Below, in pieces: positions 32,014 to 40,685 of a stretch of DNA of 60,302 bases. Position numbers and translations under genes: made by a program. The stretch comes from Bacillota bacterium (GTDB lineage: Bacteria > Bacillota > Clostridia > Christensenellales > Aristaeellaceae), in assembly GCA_023411375.1 (NCBI GenBank), contig JAEYOW010000028.1, forward strand, positions 1-60,302, read 5' to 3'. A model generated the notes under the pieces. It made no database searches, had not been told where the DNA came from, and saw only the letters and a program-made list of their open reading frames with translations. How positions within the stretch are numbered: the first letter of the stretch is position 1; the number at the start of each line of letters is the position of its first letter.

Positions 32014-34131
32014 ATGAATTATGATGAAATCACCCGCATGGTGGCGGATGAGAGCACCGATCTCATCTATCTCGCCGATCCCGCCACCTATGAACTCATC
32101 TACCTCAACCGCGCCGCGCTCAACCGCTTTGGCCTTTCCTCGCCCGAGCAGTGGAAGGGGCGGTCCTGCCACCATGTTTTGCAAGGCAGAGAGAAGCCTT
32201 GTTCCTTTTGCACAAATCTCAGTTTAAGCGAGGACGAATACTATTGCTGGCAATACCATAACCCAACGCTTCAACGTGATTTCTGGGTCAGGGACAAGCT
32301 GGTTCGCTTTCAGGACCGGCTTGTCCGACTGGAAATCGCCACAGATATTTCCGCACAGCTCTCCGCGCAGCGTCAGCTCCAACACCGGCTCTACACCGAG
32401 GAAACGTTGGTGCGATGCATCCGCACCCTCAACCATAGCGACGATCTCAACCAGGCCATCAACGAGCTGCTCAGCATCATCTGCGAATACCACATGGCCA
32501 AGCGCGCCTACATTTTTCAAATGGATAGCGGCGGGCAGCACCTGAGCAATACCCACGAATGGTGCGCCCAGGGCGTCAGCTCCGAACTGAGCGGCTTGCA
32601 ATCTGTACCGGTATCCGTTATTAGCCGCTGGCTTGACCTGTTTCAGCGCGAGGACGCCGTCTACATCCCCAACCTCGACATTGAGGTCGACCATCAGACG
32701 GATGAATACGCGCTTCTTCACCAACAGGGCATCCGCTGTCTGATGGCTGCCCCGCTTCGCCAGCAGGGTACCGTCATCGGCCTTCTGGGCGTGGATAACC
32801 CTGCCGCCCGAACGGATGATATAACGCTTTTGCGCTCAGCCGCATCCTTTATCGTCAACGATCTCAGCAAGCACCGGCTGATCGGCGAGCTTCAGCGCCT
32901 AAGCCTGACGGACAGCCTCACGGGCCTTTTCAACCGCCACAAGTATATAAGGGTGCTTGCCGCTTTGGAGGCCCGCCCGCCCGCGAGCCTAGGCGTGGCC
33001 TTTTTGGATATCAACGGCTTGAAGGCCGCCAACGACACACACGGCCACCGCTATGGCGATTACGTTATCATTCACGCGGCCGAGGCCATCCGCGCCAGCT
33101 TCACCGGCGAGCTGTACCGCATAGGCGGCGACGAGTTTGTGGTACTATGCCCCGACATAGAAAAGCAGGCGTTTAATGAGCAGCTCAACCGCCTCCGCCG
33201 GGCGATACGCGAGGATGACGAGCTTGACCTGGCAGTGGGGTCCACCTGGCGGGAGGGCCGCATGGACGTGCAAAAACAGATTACGCGTACCGACGCGCTG
33301 ATGTACGAGGATAAGCAGCTTTATTACCATACCAGGCATAACGATGCCGGCGATTACCGCGCCGGGCTGGCCCGGGAGCTTTTGCGTGAAATTGACGCCG
33401 GTGGTTTTTGCGTGCTGCTGCAGCCAAAAATCGATCTGCAAACCGGAGAGGTAAACGGTGCGGAGGCGCTTGTGCGCAAGCGGGGCGAATCGGGCGAGCT
33501 GGTGCCGGCTTCCGACTTCGTCCCCCGCTACGAGACGGAGGGCATCGTGCTCCATATGGACCTTTTTGTTCTAGGAGCCGTATGCGACATTCAGCGCCGC
33601 TGGCTCGAAAGCGGCTATCAGCCTCTGCGCATTTCCGTCAATGTCTCCCGCGTCACGCTCATGCGCCGGGATATCGCGGAAAGGCTCGCGGATGTTTGCC
33701 ATAAGCATGGGATGAAGCCCTCTTTGATTAACCTGGAGGTTTCCGGCGCTGTATCCGCAATGGAGCCAAACGAGCTTTCGGAGCTCATGCATTCGCTGAT
33801 CGAGCGCGGCTTTGCACTGTCGCTTGATAACTTTGGCGCAGACTGCGCAAACCTGTCTCTTCTCTCCGCCGTGCATTTTACCGAGGTCAAGCTTGACCGC
33901 AGGCTGATCAGCGGACTCAGTTTGAACCCACAGTCCCTGACGCTGGTAAAGCATACCATTTCACTCTGCCGCGACCTTAATCTTCCCGCCACAGTCGCCG
34001 AAGGGGTGGAAACCCTGCAGCAAAAGGAGCTGCTGGCCCGGATCAACTGCACGGTCGGCCAGGGCTACTATTTTGACCAGCCCATGACCGCCGACGCGTT
34101 TACAGACAAGTATATCGCATCGCGTGCGTGA
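32014..34131 (+). CDS. Diguanylate cyclase with PAS and GAF sensors, intact GGDEF and degenerate EAL
   Basis: A 705-residue cytoplasmic signalling protein. Order: PAS-like domain (about 10-120, LIYLADPATYELIYLN), GAF-like domain (about 130-290), GGDEF (about 295-440) and EAL (about 450-700). The cyclase signature is intact, YRIGGDEFVVL (GGDEF at 371-375), and no RxxD inhibition site is seen at the expected place. The EAL domain keeps GAEALVRK (Glu near 484) but the later metal ligands are lost: EVSG for E-x-T-E and LDNFGADCAN for DDFGxGYS. It should therefore make c-di-GMP and not degrade it. It pairs functionally with the opposite enzyme at 24849-27101. Confidence 0.92.
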   Translation: MNYDEITRMVADESTDLIYLADPATYELIYLNRAALNRFGLSSPEQWKGRSCHHVLQGREKPCSFCTNLSLSEDEYYCWQYHNPTLQRDFWVRDKLVRFQDRLVRLEIATDISAQLSAQRQLQHRLYTEETLVRCIRTLNHSDDLNQAINELLSIICEYHMAKRAYIFQMDSGGQHLSNTHEWCAQGVSSELSGLQSVPVSVISRWLDLFQREDAVYIPNLDIEVDHQTDEYALLHQQGIRCLMAAPLRQQGTVIGLLGVDNPAARTDDITLLRSAASFIVNDLSKHRLIGELQRLSLTDSLTGLFNRHKYIRVLAALEARPPASLGVAFLDINGLKAANDTHGHRYGDYVIIHAAEAIRASFTGELYRIGGDEFVVLCPDIEKQAFNEQLNRLRRAIREDDELDLAVGSTWREGRMDVQKQITRTDALMYEDKQLYYHTRHNDAGDYRAGLARELLREIDAGGFCVLLQPKIDLQTGEVNGAEALVRKRGESGELVPASDFVPRYETEGIVLHMDLFVLGAVCDIQRRWLESGYQPLRISVNVSRVTLMRRDIAERLADVCHKHGMKPSLINLEVSGAVSAMEPNELSELMHSLIERGFALSLDNFGADCANLSLLSAVHFTEVKLDRRLISGLSLNPQSLTLVKHTISLCRDLNLPATVAEGVETLQQKELLARINCTVGQGYYFDQPMTADAFTDKYIASRA

Positions 34132-34205
34132 CGGCCGCCGCGCGCCCGCCTTTCCTGATAACTGTCTAACCGCCGGCAAAATACAGATGGGGCGGCCATC
34201 TCGCT

Positions 34206-35945
34206 TCAGCTTCTGGCAACAACCAGTCCAAACGCTTCCAGCCGTCCGGGTTGATATCCCTGCTCCAATAAAACATTTCCGGCAAGCGCGGGAATCTCCG
34301 CTTCCTGATCGGAGGCGTTCAGCCAGACCTCCAGCCTGTGCGATCCGTTCAGGAGGCAAAAACCGAGCACATGCCCGCCGCTTTCCGCGCACAGCGTTTG
34401 AAATTGGCCCGCCTTTGTTTCCGGAAGGCCGCGAAGCCCGGCCGCCTTACGCACAAAAGCCTCCGTGGCGCTATTCCTTTCCTGCCACGCCATCGGCCTG
34501 CGGTATTCGTTTTCCTCCACGCCCAACATGCCCCGCTCGTCCCCATAAAACAGGCAGGGAACGCCCGGAATGAGCATCAGAAGCGCAATGGCCTGGTGCA
34601 GCTTGGCCGTATTCCCGCCGCACAGCGACAAAAACCTCGGCACGTCATGGCTGTCGATCAGGTTCAGCTGCGCCCGCACGGCAGGCTCGCTGTATCTCAT
34701 CCTCAGCGCCGTCAGCCAATCGTTCATTGTTTCGGCGTCCGTGTGGTTCAGGGCAATAAAGTCGCGCGCGCAGCGCCGGAAATCATAATTCATGGCCGAG
34801 GTGAACTGGTCCGCGCATACGAAACTGCGCGCTTCTTCCCACGCCTCGGCAATCAGCACAGCCTGCGGATTCACGCGCCTAACCGCGTCGTGAAACGCTC
34901 TCCAGAAGCGGTGGTCCACCTCGTCGGCCACGTCCAGCCGCCAGCCGTCGATACCATATTCCCTGACCCAATGCGCGCCCACCTTGCAAAAGTAATCCCG
35001 CACACCGGGGTCGCCCGTGTTGAGCTTCGGCATGCTTTCCACATAGGCAAAGCAGTCGTAACCGGGTTTGCTGCCTGCGGGCGGCCTTGCTACAGGCAGC
35101 GGCGCCCCATAGAACCAGCTTTGGTACGGCGAGGCTTCCTGGCGCTCAAGCAGGTCTCGGAAAGCAAAAAAATTAGCTCCACAGTGGTTAAAGACACCGT
35201 CGATAAGGATATGCATCCCCCGCCTGTGAACGTCGCCGCACAGTCGGGCGAAGTCCGCGTCGCTGCCCATACAGGGATCCACATGGTAATAATCGACAGT
35301 ATCATACTTATGATATGCTTCCGCATGAAAAAACGGATTGAGGTACAGCGTGTTAAACCCCAGCGAATGGATATAATCAAGATTCAGCCGGATTCCCTCC
35401 AGCGTGCCTCCCAGCCGCGAGCTGCTAACGACGCCCGCCCTTAAGATATGCGTTTCCTTTTTCTCCAGCCGCTCCACGCCGTTTGCGAAGCTGTCCGGAA
35501 AAATATTATATACCACAGCGTTTCGGAACCATTCCGGCACGGCGAACAGGTCCTCCCTCCGGATATAGGGAAACTGGTCCACTTCGCAACGGTGGTCAAA
35601 CCAGCGGCCTTCGAGCCGCATGCCCGGCAGTTTGTCAAAAAAGCGCCCGGCATAATATAAAACACGTTCATCCGCGTCCCGCAGCTCAAAATAGTACATC
35701 ACCCGGGGTAATACCGGGCTCAGCCTTACCTCATACCAGTCAAACAGCGAATCATACGCCGCAAGCCGCATCTGTGCGCGTTGAAAAACAGGCTCCGGCG
35801 CCTCGTCCGCACGGTCGCCGTAAAAGAGCGCGCATTCCTCAAGCCCGCCGCGCGCGGTCCTGAGCCTGACGACGAGCGTGCGCTCGTCCTCCGCATAGGC
35901 ATATTCGCTGGTTGGCCGGTGGTATACCGCATGTCTGTTGATCAT
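34206..35945 (-). CDS. GH13 alpha-glucan hydrolase, locus B (neopullulanase type)
   Basis: Paralogue of the enzyme at 17076-18788, last gene of the locus B operon. The 579-residue protein lacks a signal peptide, has the same CBM34-like N-terminal domain, and carries DGVFNH, GWRLDVADEV (nucleophile Asp about 338), AEAWEE (Glu about 367), LIDSHD (Asp about 434) and the subfamily region V motif MPKLNT. It should hydrolyse maltodextrins in the cytoplasm. The ATG at 35945 lies 20 nt after the permease stop with AAAGGGA before it; an upstream frame start at 36020 lies inside the permease gene and is rejected. The intact MPKLNT distinguishes it from the locus A copy. Confidence 0.93.
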   Translation of the reverse strand: MINRHAVYHRPTSEYAYAEDERTLVVRLRTARGGLEECALFYGDRADEAPEPVFQRAQMRLAAYDSLFDWYEVRLSPVLPRVMYYFELRDADERVLYYAGRFFDKLPGMRLEGRWFDHRCEVDQFPYIRREDLFAVPEWFRNAVVYNIFPDSFANGVERLEKKETHILRAGVVSSSRLGGTLEGIRLNLDYIHSLGFNTLYLNPFFHAEAYHKYDTVDYYHVDPCMGSDADFARLCGDVHRRGMHILIDGVFNHCGANFFAFRDLLERQEASPYQSWFYGAPLPVARPPAGSKPGYDCFAYVESMPKLNTGDPGVRDYFCKVGAHWVREYGIDGWRLDVADEVDHRFWRAFHDAVRRVNPQAVLIAEAWEEARSFVCADQFTSAMNYDFRRCARDFIALNHTDAETMNDWLTALRMRYSEPAVRAQLNLIDSHDVPRFLSLCGGNTAKLHQAIALLMLIPGVPCLFYGDERGMLGVEENEYRRPMAWQERNSATEAFVRKAAGLRGLPETKAGQFQTLCAESGGHVLGFCLLNGSHRLEVWLNASDQEAEIPALAGNVLLEQGYQPGRLEAFGLVVARS

Positions 35946-35965
35946 CGTCGATTCGTCCCTTTCCG

Positions 35966-36814
35966 TCAGCCCTTTACGCCGCCTGCGGTCAGGCCGGATA
36001 CCATATATTTTTGTACGCAAAAAAACACGATCAGCACCGGCAGGCTTACCAGCATGGCCGCGGCGGTAAACAACGGCCAGGAACGGCTGTAATCGTTACT
36101 CTGCAATTGGTACAGCCCGCCGGATAGGGTATAGGTTTCCACGTTCATCATAAACGTGGTGGAAAACAGGTATTCGTTCCATACGGAGATCAGCACCATC
36201 ACGGCGGTGACGATAATCGCCGGGCGCGCAAGCGGCAGCACGATGCGCAGAACGATCGCCGCGTTCCCCGCCCCGTCGATGGCTGCGGCTTCCTCAATTT
36301 CCACAGGGATGCTGTCAAAATATCCTTTCAGATTCCAAATGGCGAAGATGCACATGCCACCCGCGTAGATCAGGATGAGCCCGATGTGCGTGTTGATGAG
36401 GTTTAACTCGCGAAACAGCCGAAACAGCGCGAACATGCTCAGCATCTGTGGAAAGGCGTTGAGGATCAATAGCATGTTCAAAAGCGCGCGCCGTCCCCTG
36501 AAGCGCCTGCGCGAGAAAGCATAAGCCGCGAACACCGCGCTGCTGAGCGCGAGCAACATCGTAAACAGGCTGATCTTGAGCGAGTTGGCAAGCCAGCCTA
36601 AAAACGGCTCGTCCAAAAGAATGGCCCGGTATGCGTCCAGCGACCATATCCGGTCGAATAGCCCGCCGCCGGACAGCACCGCGTTTCGCCCGCTGAGCGA
36701 CAGAAGCAGCGTGTAAAGGATCGGAATGAGAGCAGCCAGGCACAGCAGCGCGTATACAAGATGCAAGGCCGCGCCGCTTAGAAAGGAACGTATTTTTTTC
36801 ACACTTATCACCAT
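35966..36814 (-). CDS. Maltodextrin-type ABC transporter permease, locus B (MalG-like)
   Basis: Second permease of the locus B importer, paralogous to 16232-17071. About 282 residues with six membrane segments, NTHIGLILIYAGG, the EAA loop (NLKGYFDSIPVEIEEAAAID), and a C-terminus YMVSGLTAGGVKG nearly identical to the locus A copy. Start choice is between ATG 36814 and GTG 36811, both close behind GGAGGGAG; an upstream ATG at 36829 precedes that site. As in locus A no ATPase gene is present. Confidence 0.93.
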   Translation of the reverse strand: MVISVKKIRSFLSGAALHLVYALLCLAALIPILYTLLLSLSGRNAVLSGGGLFDRIWSLDAYRAILLDEPFLGWLANSLKISLFTMLLALSSAVFAAYAFSRRRFRGRRALLNMLLILNAFPQMLSMFALFRLFRELNLINTHIGLILIYAGGMCIFAIWNLKGYFDSIPVEIEEAAAIDGAGNAAIVLRIVLPLARPAIIVTAVMVLISVWNEYLFSTTFMMNVETYTLSGGLYQLQSNDYSRSWPLFTAAAMLVSLPVLIVFFCVQKYMVSGLTAGGVKG

Positions 36815-36860
36815 TCTCCCTCCATACACGTGCGGGGTATGGAAAGCACTTTCAGGTTTC

Positions 36861-37847
36861 CTACTTGCGCTGTCCGTCTACGGCCCCGGGAAGGACGGGC
36901 GTCATGCGCCCTCTTTTCACCCGCGCCTGCCCGCTCCCCCGTTCGCCATCCTCGCGGACGGAGCGGTTGGTCAGCAGCGACAGCAGCACGATGATGCCGA
37001 AAATGACGATGGATACCGCTGCCGAAAGCCCATAGTTGTTTGAAACAAAGGCGTTGTTATGCGCATAGGTGATAACGGTTTCAAGCGTCGCACCCGTCAG
37101 CGAGCCTTTCTGCATCGTCAGCAGATATAGAATATCAAACTGCTTAAATGTAATGAAAGTCGTCATCACGGCGGCCGGGGCCATGATCGGCACGACGCAG
37201 GGAACCGTCACATACAGGTTTTGCCGGATAAAGCCCGCGCCATCCAGATAGGCGCTTTCAAAAAGGCAGCGATCGATAGCTTTGAGCGCTCCGTCAAACA
37301 TCATGATCATGAACGGAAGCGCCATCCACAGATTCAACGCCAGGCATGCGAAAAAAGCGGGAATGTTGGAAGCCAGAACCTGCACCTTTTCAAGCCCAAC
37401 CTGCGTGAGCACCCTGTTAAGCAGGCCGAATTCCGTATTGTACACGCCCACGCGCCAGATCAGGATGGATACATAGGCGGGCATGGCCCATGGGAACATC
37501 AGCAGCGTTTTAAACAGGCGTTTGGCCCGCAGCCTGCGGCTGTTGAGCCCCAAAGCAATCAGGAACCCCAGCGCAAGCTGTAGCGCCATATTCACAACCG
37601 TCCAAATCAGCGTGGTCCACAGCGCGCCGAAGAAACCCGAATCCAGCTTGCCAAGCGCGCGGGCATAGTTTCCAAGCCCAATCACATGAAAATCAGCCCA
37701 ATGATAAAGGTTCATGTTGGTCAGCGAGATATAGGCCGTATAAACGATGGGAAACACGACGATCGCAAGGATGAGCGCCAGGGACGGCGCGATGTACAGC
37801 GCTGGGTACCGCTTTCCTCCCGCGCTGGCAGCCGTACTGCTTTTCAT
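36861..37847 (-). CDS. Maltodextrin-type ABC transporter permease, locus B (MalF-like)
   Basis: First permease of the locus B importer, paralogous to 15339-16235. The 328-residue protein has six membrane segments, YISLTNMNLYHW, FPWAMPAYVSILIW, and the EAA loop with DGAGFIRQNLYVTVP. The ATG at 37847 has a strong AAAGGAGGC upstream, which excludes the longer frame from 37889. It has a C-terminal tail of about 30 mostly basic residues not seen in the locus A copy. A stable hairpin separates it from the binding-protein gene upstream. Confidence 0.93.
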   Translation of the reverse strand: MKSSTAASAGGKRYPALYIAPSLALILAIVVFPIVYTAYISLTNMNLYHWADFHVIGLGNYARALGKLDSGFFGALWTTLIWTVVNMALQLALGFLIALGLNSRRLRAKRLFKTLLMFPWAMPAYVSILIWRVGVYNTEFGLLNRVLTQVGLEKVQVLASNIPAFFACLALNLWMALPFMIMMFDGALKAIDRCLFESAYLDGAGFIRQNLYVTVPCVVPIMAPAAVMTTFITFKQFDILYLLTMQKGSLTGATLETVITYAHNNAFVSNNYGLSAAVSIVIFGIIVLLSLLTNRSVREDGERGSGQARVKRGRMTPVLPGAVDGQRK

Positions 37848-37925
37848 GGCGCGGCCTCCTTTCCTAGGTGTAAAGGGGCGGCGTGGCATAAGTCATGGAA
37901 TACCAATCCGCTTTTCGCAAGGGTG

Positions 37926-37959
37926 CGGGAGGGGCTTTTCTTAGAAAAGCCGCCTCCCG
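37926..37959 (-). terminator. Intercistronic hairpin between binding protein and permease, locus B
   Basis: A 14 bp stem with one bulged base (37926-37939 with 37945-37959) and a 5-base loop lies in the 125 nt between the binding-protein stop and the first permease start. It has no U run and probably lowers read-through or protects the upstream message. Confidence 0.6.
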
Positions 37960-37972
37960 GCGTTCCCCGCTC

Positions 37973-39169
37973 CTATTGCATGTCCGCGATTGCCTGAAGC
38001 GCCGCGGCCTGGGCTTCCGCCGCCGCCGTATCCACATCGACGCCGTTCTTGTTCACCGCCGCGAGCATGGATTCCACAGGCCCCCACATGACGTTCATTT
38101 CTGGAATATTGGGCATTGGCTGCGCGGTCGCCGCCGTGTCCCGAATGGCGACGATCATCTCATCCGCCATAACCCGCTCGTCCTCATAGGAACAGGTATT
38201 CGCGGGCGCGCAGCCGGAGTTGACCGCCAGCTCGATGCCAAGCTGCGGGTCCAGCAGTGCCGTGAGCGCCTTTTCAACCGCGTCGCGCTTGTTTTCAGCC
38301 GCATGCTTCAAAAGCCCGATGCCCTGTACGCCCGAGAAAGGCGCCAGTCCGTTGCCATTAGGCAGCTTGATGCCGGACAGGGGACATATGCCAAGATCGA
38401 TCCCCGCGGCTCTGATGCCCGATACCAGCCAGGGCCCGCCGATAATCGCGGCGGCCTTGCCCTCGTTAAACAGCGTGGTAACGGTGTTGTAATCGCCATC
38501 CGCCTGCAGCGCAGCAAACTTGCTGTTATACGCGACCGCTTCCTTCATGGCGTCCGTATCCAGGTGGGGCTGTGCGCTTTCGTCGATAATGCTGGCTCCA
38601 AAGCCATAGATGAAGGGCGATACGTTGTAGGCGCCCGAATGCTGGTTCACCAGCGCATAGGTTCCCGCAGCCGCGTCCGTGTGCGCGGTCATATACTCGT
38701 ATAATCCTTCGGTCGTACCGGGAATCTCGCCTTCCCACAGCGCCTTGTTGTACAGCAACAACAGGGTTTCAAAGTACACGGGCACCTGGTAGAGCTTGCC
38801 GTCATACGTGCACGCCTCGCGGGTCATGGGCAGCAAGTCCGAAAGCGCCTCTTCAGAAAGGATGTCGCTCACAGGGGCGGTGATTCCCATAGCCGCGTAC
38901 ATACCGATGGAGTCATGCGCAAAGAGGTACATATCCGGCCCGTTGACAGCGTCGTTGCCATACAGCTTCATCTGATCGGTCATGCCGGGTTTTTTCTCAA
39001 ACGCCACGCTCACGCCGCTTCCGGCAAGCGTTTCATTTACGCGCGCCTCCATGACGGACACGATGCCCTCGTCGCAATCGTGCCAGACGCGCAACTGCGT
39101 ATCCTCCGCAATGGCCAGTGCGGGCAGGAGCATCATCAGGCAAAGGCAAACAGCAAGGATTCTTTTCAT
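37973..39169 (-). CDS. Maltodextrin-type ABC transporter substrate-binding protein, locus B
   Basis: MalE-like binding protein and first gene of the locus B operon. The 398-residue protein has a signal peptide that ends in ALAIAED and, unlike the locus A paralogue, no lipobox cysteine at the cleavage site. The mature part shares PDMYLFAHDSIGMYA, VPVYFETLLLLYN, IIGGPWLVSG, and FSGVQGIGLL with locus A. The ATG at 39169 has GGGAGG 8 nt upstream. The promoter at 39256-39284 and the AAAACGTTTT operator at 39198-39207 lie before it, so it is probably repressed by the divergent LacI protein. Being soluble or wall-held rather than lipid-anchored would be an interesting difference. Confidence 0.92.
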   Translation of the reverse strand: MKRILAVCLCLMMLLPALAIAEDTQLRVWHDCDEGIVSVMEARVNETLAGSGVSVAFEKKPGMTDQMKLYGNDAVNGPDMYLFAHDSIGMYAAMGITAPVSDILSEEALSDLLPMTREACTYDGKLYQVPVYFETLLLLYNKALWEGEIPGTTEGLYEYMTAHTDAAAGTYALVNQHSGAYNVSPFIYGFGASIIDESAQPHLDTDAMKEAVAYNSKFAALQADGDYNTVTTLFNEGKAAAIIGGPWLVSGIRAAGIDLGICPLSGIKLPNGNGLAPFSGVQGIGLLKHAAENKRDAVEKALTALLDPQLGIELAVNSGCAPANTCSYEDERVMADEMIVAIRDTAATAQPMPNIPEMNVMWGPVESMLAAVNKNGVDVDTAAAEAQAAALQAIADMQ

Positions 39170-39197
39170 GATTCATGCCTCCCAAGACTATTTTGTT

Positions 39198-39207
39198 AAA
39201 ACGTTTT
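39198..39207 (-). promoter_or_regulatory. Operator of locus B (AAAACGTTTT)
   Basis: A perfect 10 bp palindrome centred on CG, the form preferred by LacI/GalR proteins, in the leader of the binding-protein gene about 30 nt before its start. A similar AAAACGTTGT lies at 39319-39328 in the promoter of the regulator gene. Confidence 0.55.
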
Positions 39208-39255
39208 CCCCATCGCCGAGCGCTCAAGCTTTCGGGAATCACCTTTTATGACTCG

Positions 39256-39284
39256 ATTTTACTTCTCTATTTTTAAAAAGTCAA
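39256..39284 (-). promoter_or_regulatory. Promoter of the locus B transport operon
   Basis: On the minus strand TTGACT (39284-39279), a 17 bp spacer and TAAAAT (39261-39256) point toward the binding-protein gene. Confidence 0.7.
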
Positions 39285-39304
39285 TGCATTTTTCTCTTTA
39301 CATC

Positions 39305-39333
39305 TTGATTTATTTAGGAAAACGTTGTACTCT
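39305..39333 (+). promoter_or_regulatory. Promoter of the locus B regulator gene with operator in its spacer
   Basis: TTGATT (39305-39310), a 17 bp spacer and TACTCT (39328-39333) precede the LacI gene. GAAAACGTTG lies at 39318-39327 inside the spacer, which suggests autoregulation. Confidence 0.45.
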
Positions 39334-39364
39334 ATTCCCATCAAATGAACGGAAGTGAGCCGCC

Positions 39365-40372
39365 GTGAGCGTTACAATCAAGGATGTCGCCCGGGAAGCC
39401 GGGGTATCCATCTCCACCGTGTCCAAGGTTATCAACCGCGCGCCCAATATCTCACAGTCCACAACCGACCGCGTAAACGAAGTCATGCGCGAGCTTGACT
39501 ATATGCCCAACATCCGGGCCGCAAGCTTTGCCCGCCAGTCCACGCGTAACATTGCCTTTCTGACGGCCATTGAAAAGGACGAGGCCTATAAAAACCCCTA
39601 TATGTTCGATACCCTGTGCGGCGCGCAAAGCTACCTGTCCTCCAAGGGCTACGCGTTGCAGCTGATTGATACGCTGTCCGACGACGCGGACCGCCCTATC
39701 CTTGAACAGCTGATTTTACAAAAGGCCGTTGACGGGGTGATCATTCATGGCAGCGCGCTGAGCCGCGCGCTCGCCTCTACGCTGGTCCGCCGTAAATTCC
39801 CTCATATCGCCATCGGTTCCCCCGGCTTTGAGCGCCAGCTTTGCTGGATTGATACGGATAATGGGCTGGCCGGACAAATAGCGGCGCAGCATCTTTTGGA
39901 GTGCGGACACAGCCGCATCGCTTACATTGGCGGCACGGAAAACGGCCAGCTCTCCCGCCAGCGGCTCAACGGCGCGCGCGACGCCATTGAGCAGGCGGGC
40001 GGGCAGCTACCCGCCGCGTTTATCCGCTACACCGGACTATCCATTGAGCAAAGCCGTCAGGCTGTGCTTAGCCTGCTTGAAATGTCGCCGCCGCCGGACG
40101 CCATCATCTGCGAAAGCAATACCGTTGCCCTGGGCGTGCTGGAGCAGGTCCGCGCCTCCGGCCTGCCCATTCCCGGACAAATGGGAATTGTTACGTTTGA
40201 CCGCTACCCCTATTCCGATATCATGAAGCCTGAACCGACCATGGTACTCATCGACGTTAACGATCTCGGACGCGAGGCCGCCAAGCAGCTTTTGCGCAAA
40301 ATACGAAATCCCGAGCTGCTTGTTCACAGCTTCACGACGCTTCCCGTGCTGGTGCAGGGCCAAACAACCTGA
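39365..40372 (+). CDS. LacI family transcriptional regulator of alpha-glucan locus B
   Basis: A 335-residue repressor divergent from the locus B transport operon. The helix-turn-helix TIKDVAREAGVSISTVSKVIN is followed by a hinge ending NIRAASFARQ and a sugar-binding domain with the LCWIDTDNGLAG stretch that is nearly the same in the locus A regulator (LCWIDTDNCLSG). The start is GTG at 39365 with GGAAGTGAG upstream. The recognition helix differs from that of the locus A regulator (SISTVSKVIN against SPATVSKALN), matching the different operators of the two loci. Confidence 0.93.
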   Translation: MSVTIKDVAREAGVSISTVSKVINRAPNISQSTTDRVNEVMRELDYMPNIRAASFARQSTRNIAFLTAIEKDEAYKNPYMFDTLCGAQSYLSSKGYALQLIDTLSDDADRPILEQLILQKAVDGVIIHGSALSRALASTLVRRKFPHIAIGSPGFERQLCWIDTDNGLAGQIAAQHLLECGHSRIAYIGGTENGQLSRQRLNGARDAIEQAGGQLPAAFIRYTGLSIEQSRQAVLSLLEMSPPPDAIICESNTVALGVLEQVRASGLPIPGQMGIVTFDRYPYSDIMKPEPTMVLIDVNDLGREAAKQLLRKIRNPELLVHSFTTLPVLVQGQTT

Positions 40373-40685
40373 AACGGCAGTGCGCCGCGGCACGCCTGCC
40401 CTTAGCGGGGGATTTGTATCGTTTTGTTTCCACAGCCAAAAAATCGGCCGTGCGTTGCACGGCCAATCAGACAGTTAATCGATTCAAAGGGGGATTTGAA
40501 GCGGCACAGCCTGCCAAATAACAATTTGAGGCCAGCAATATGCGCAATGGTTTGGAAAGCCTTGTTACGCAAGGGTTCCCTTGCGGCTTTTCCCGGACGC
40601 GCAAAGGGCGTGGGGAAGTGTCGTTTTAAGAAGGGCAACCCCATGAAGGGTTTATAAGGACGCATAGCCCCCAAAATCTTGCGTT
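40373..40685. other. Intergenic region with a minus-strand terminator and a dispersed repeat
   Basis: No gene is supported in these 313 bases. A minus-strand terminator lies at 40437-40464. The part 40550-40600 contains a stretch (GTTTGGAAAGCCTTG and what follows) that resembles the intergenic sequence near 56250, so it is probably a member of a dispersed repeat. Confidence 0.5.
40437..40464 (-). terminator. Rho-independent terminator on the minus strand
   Basis: GGCCGTGC (40464-40457) pairs with GCACGGCC (40453-40446) around a 3-base loop, followed by a U run (complement of AAAAAA at 40438-40443). It would end the transcript of the Uup-like ABC-F gene about 220 nt after its stop. Confidence 0.7.
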
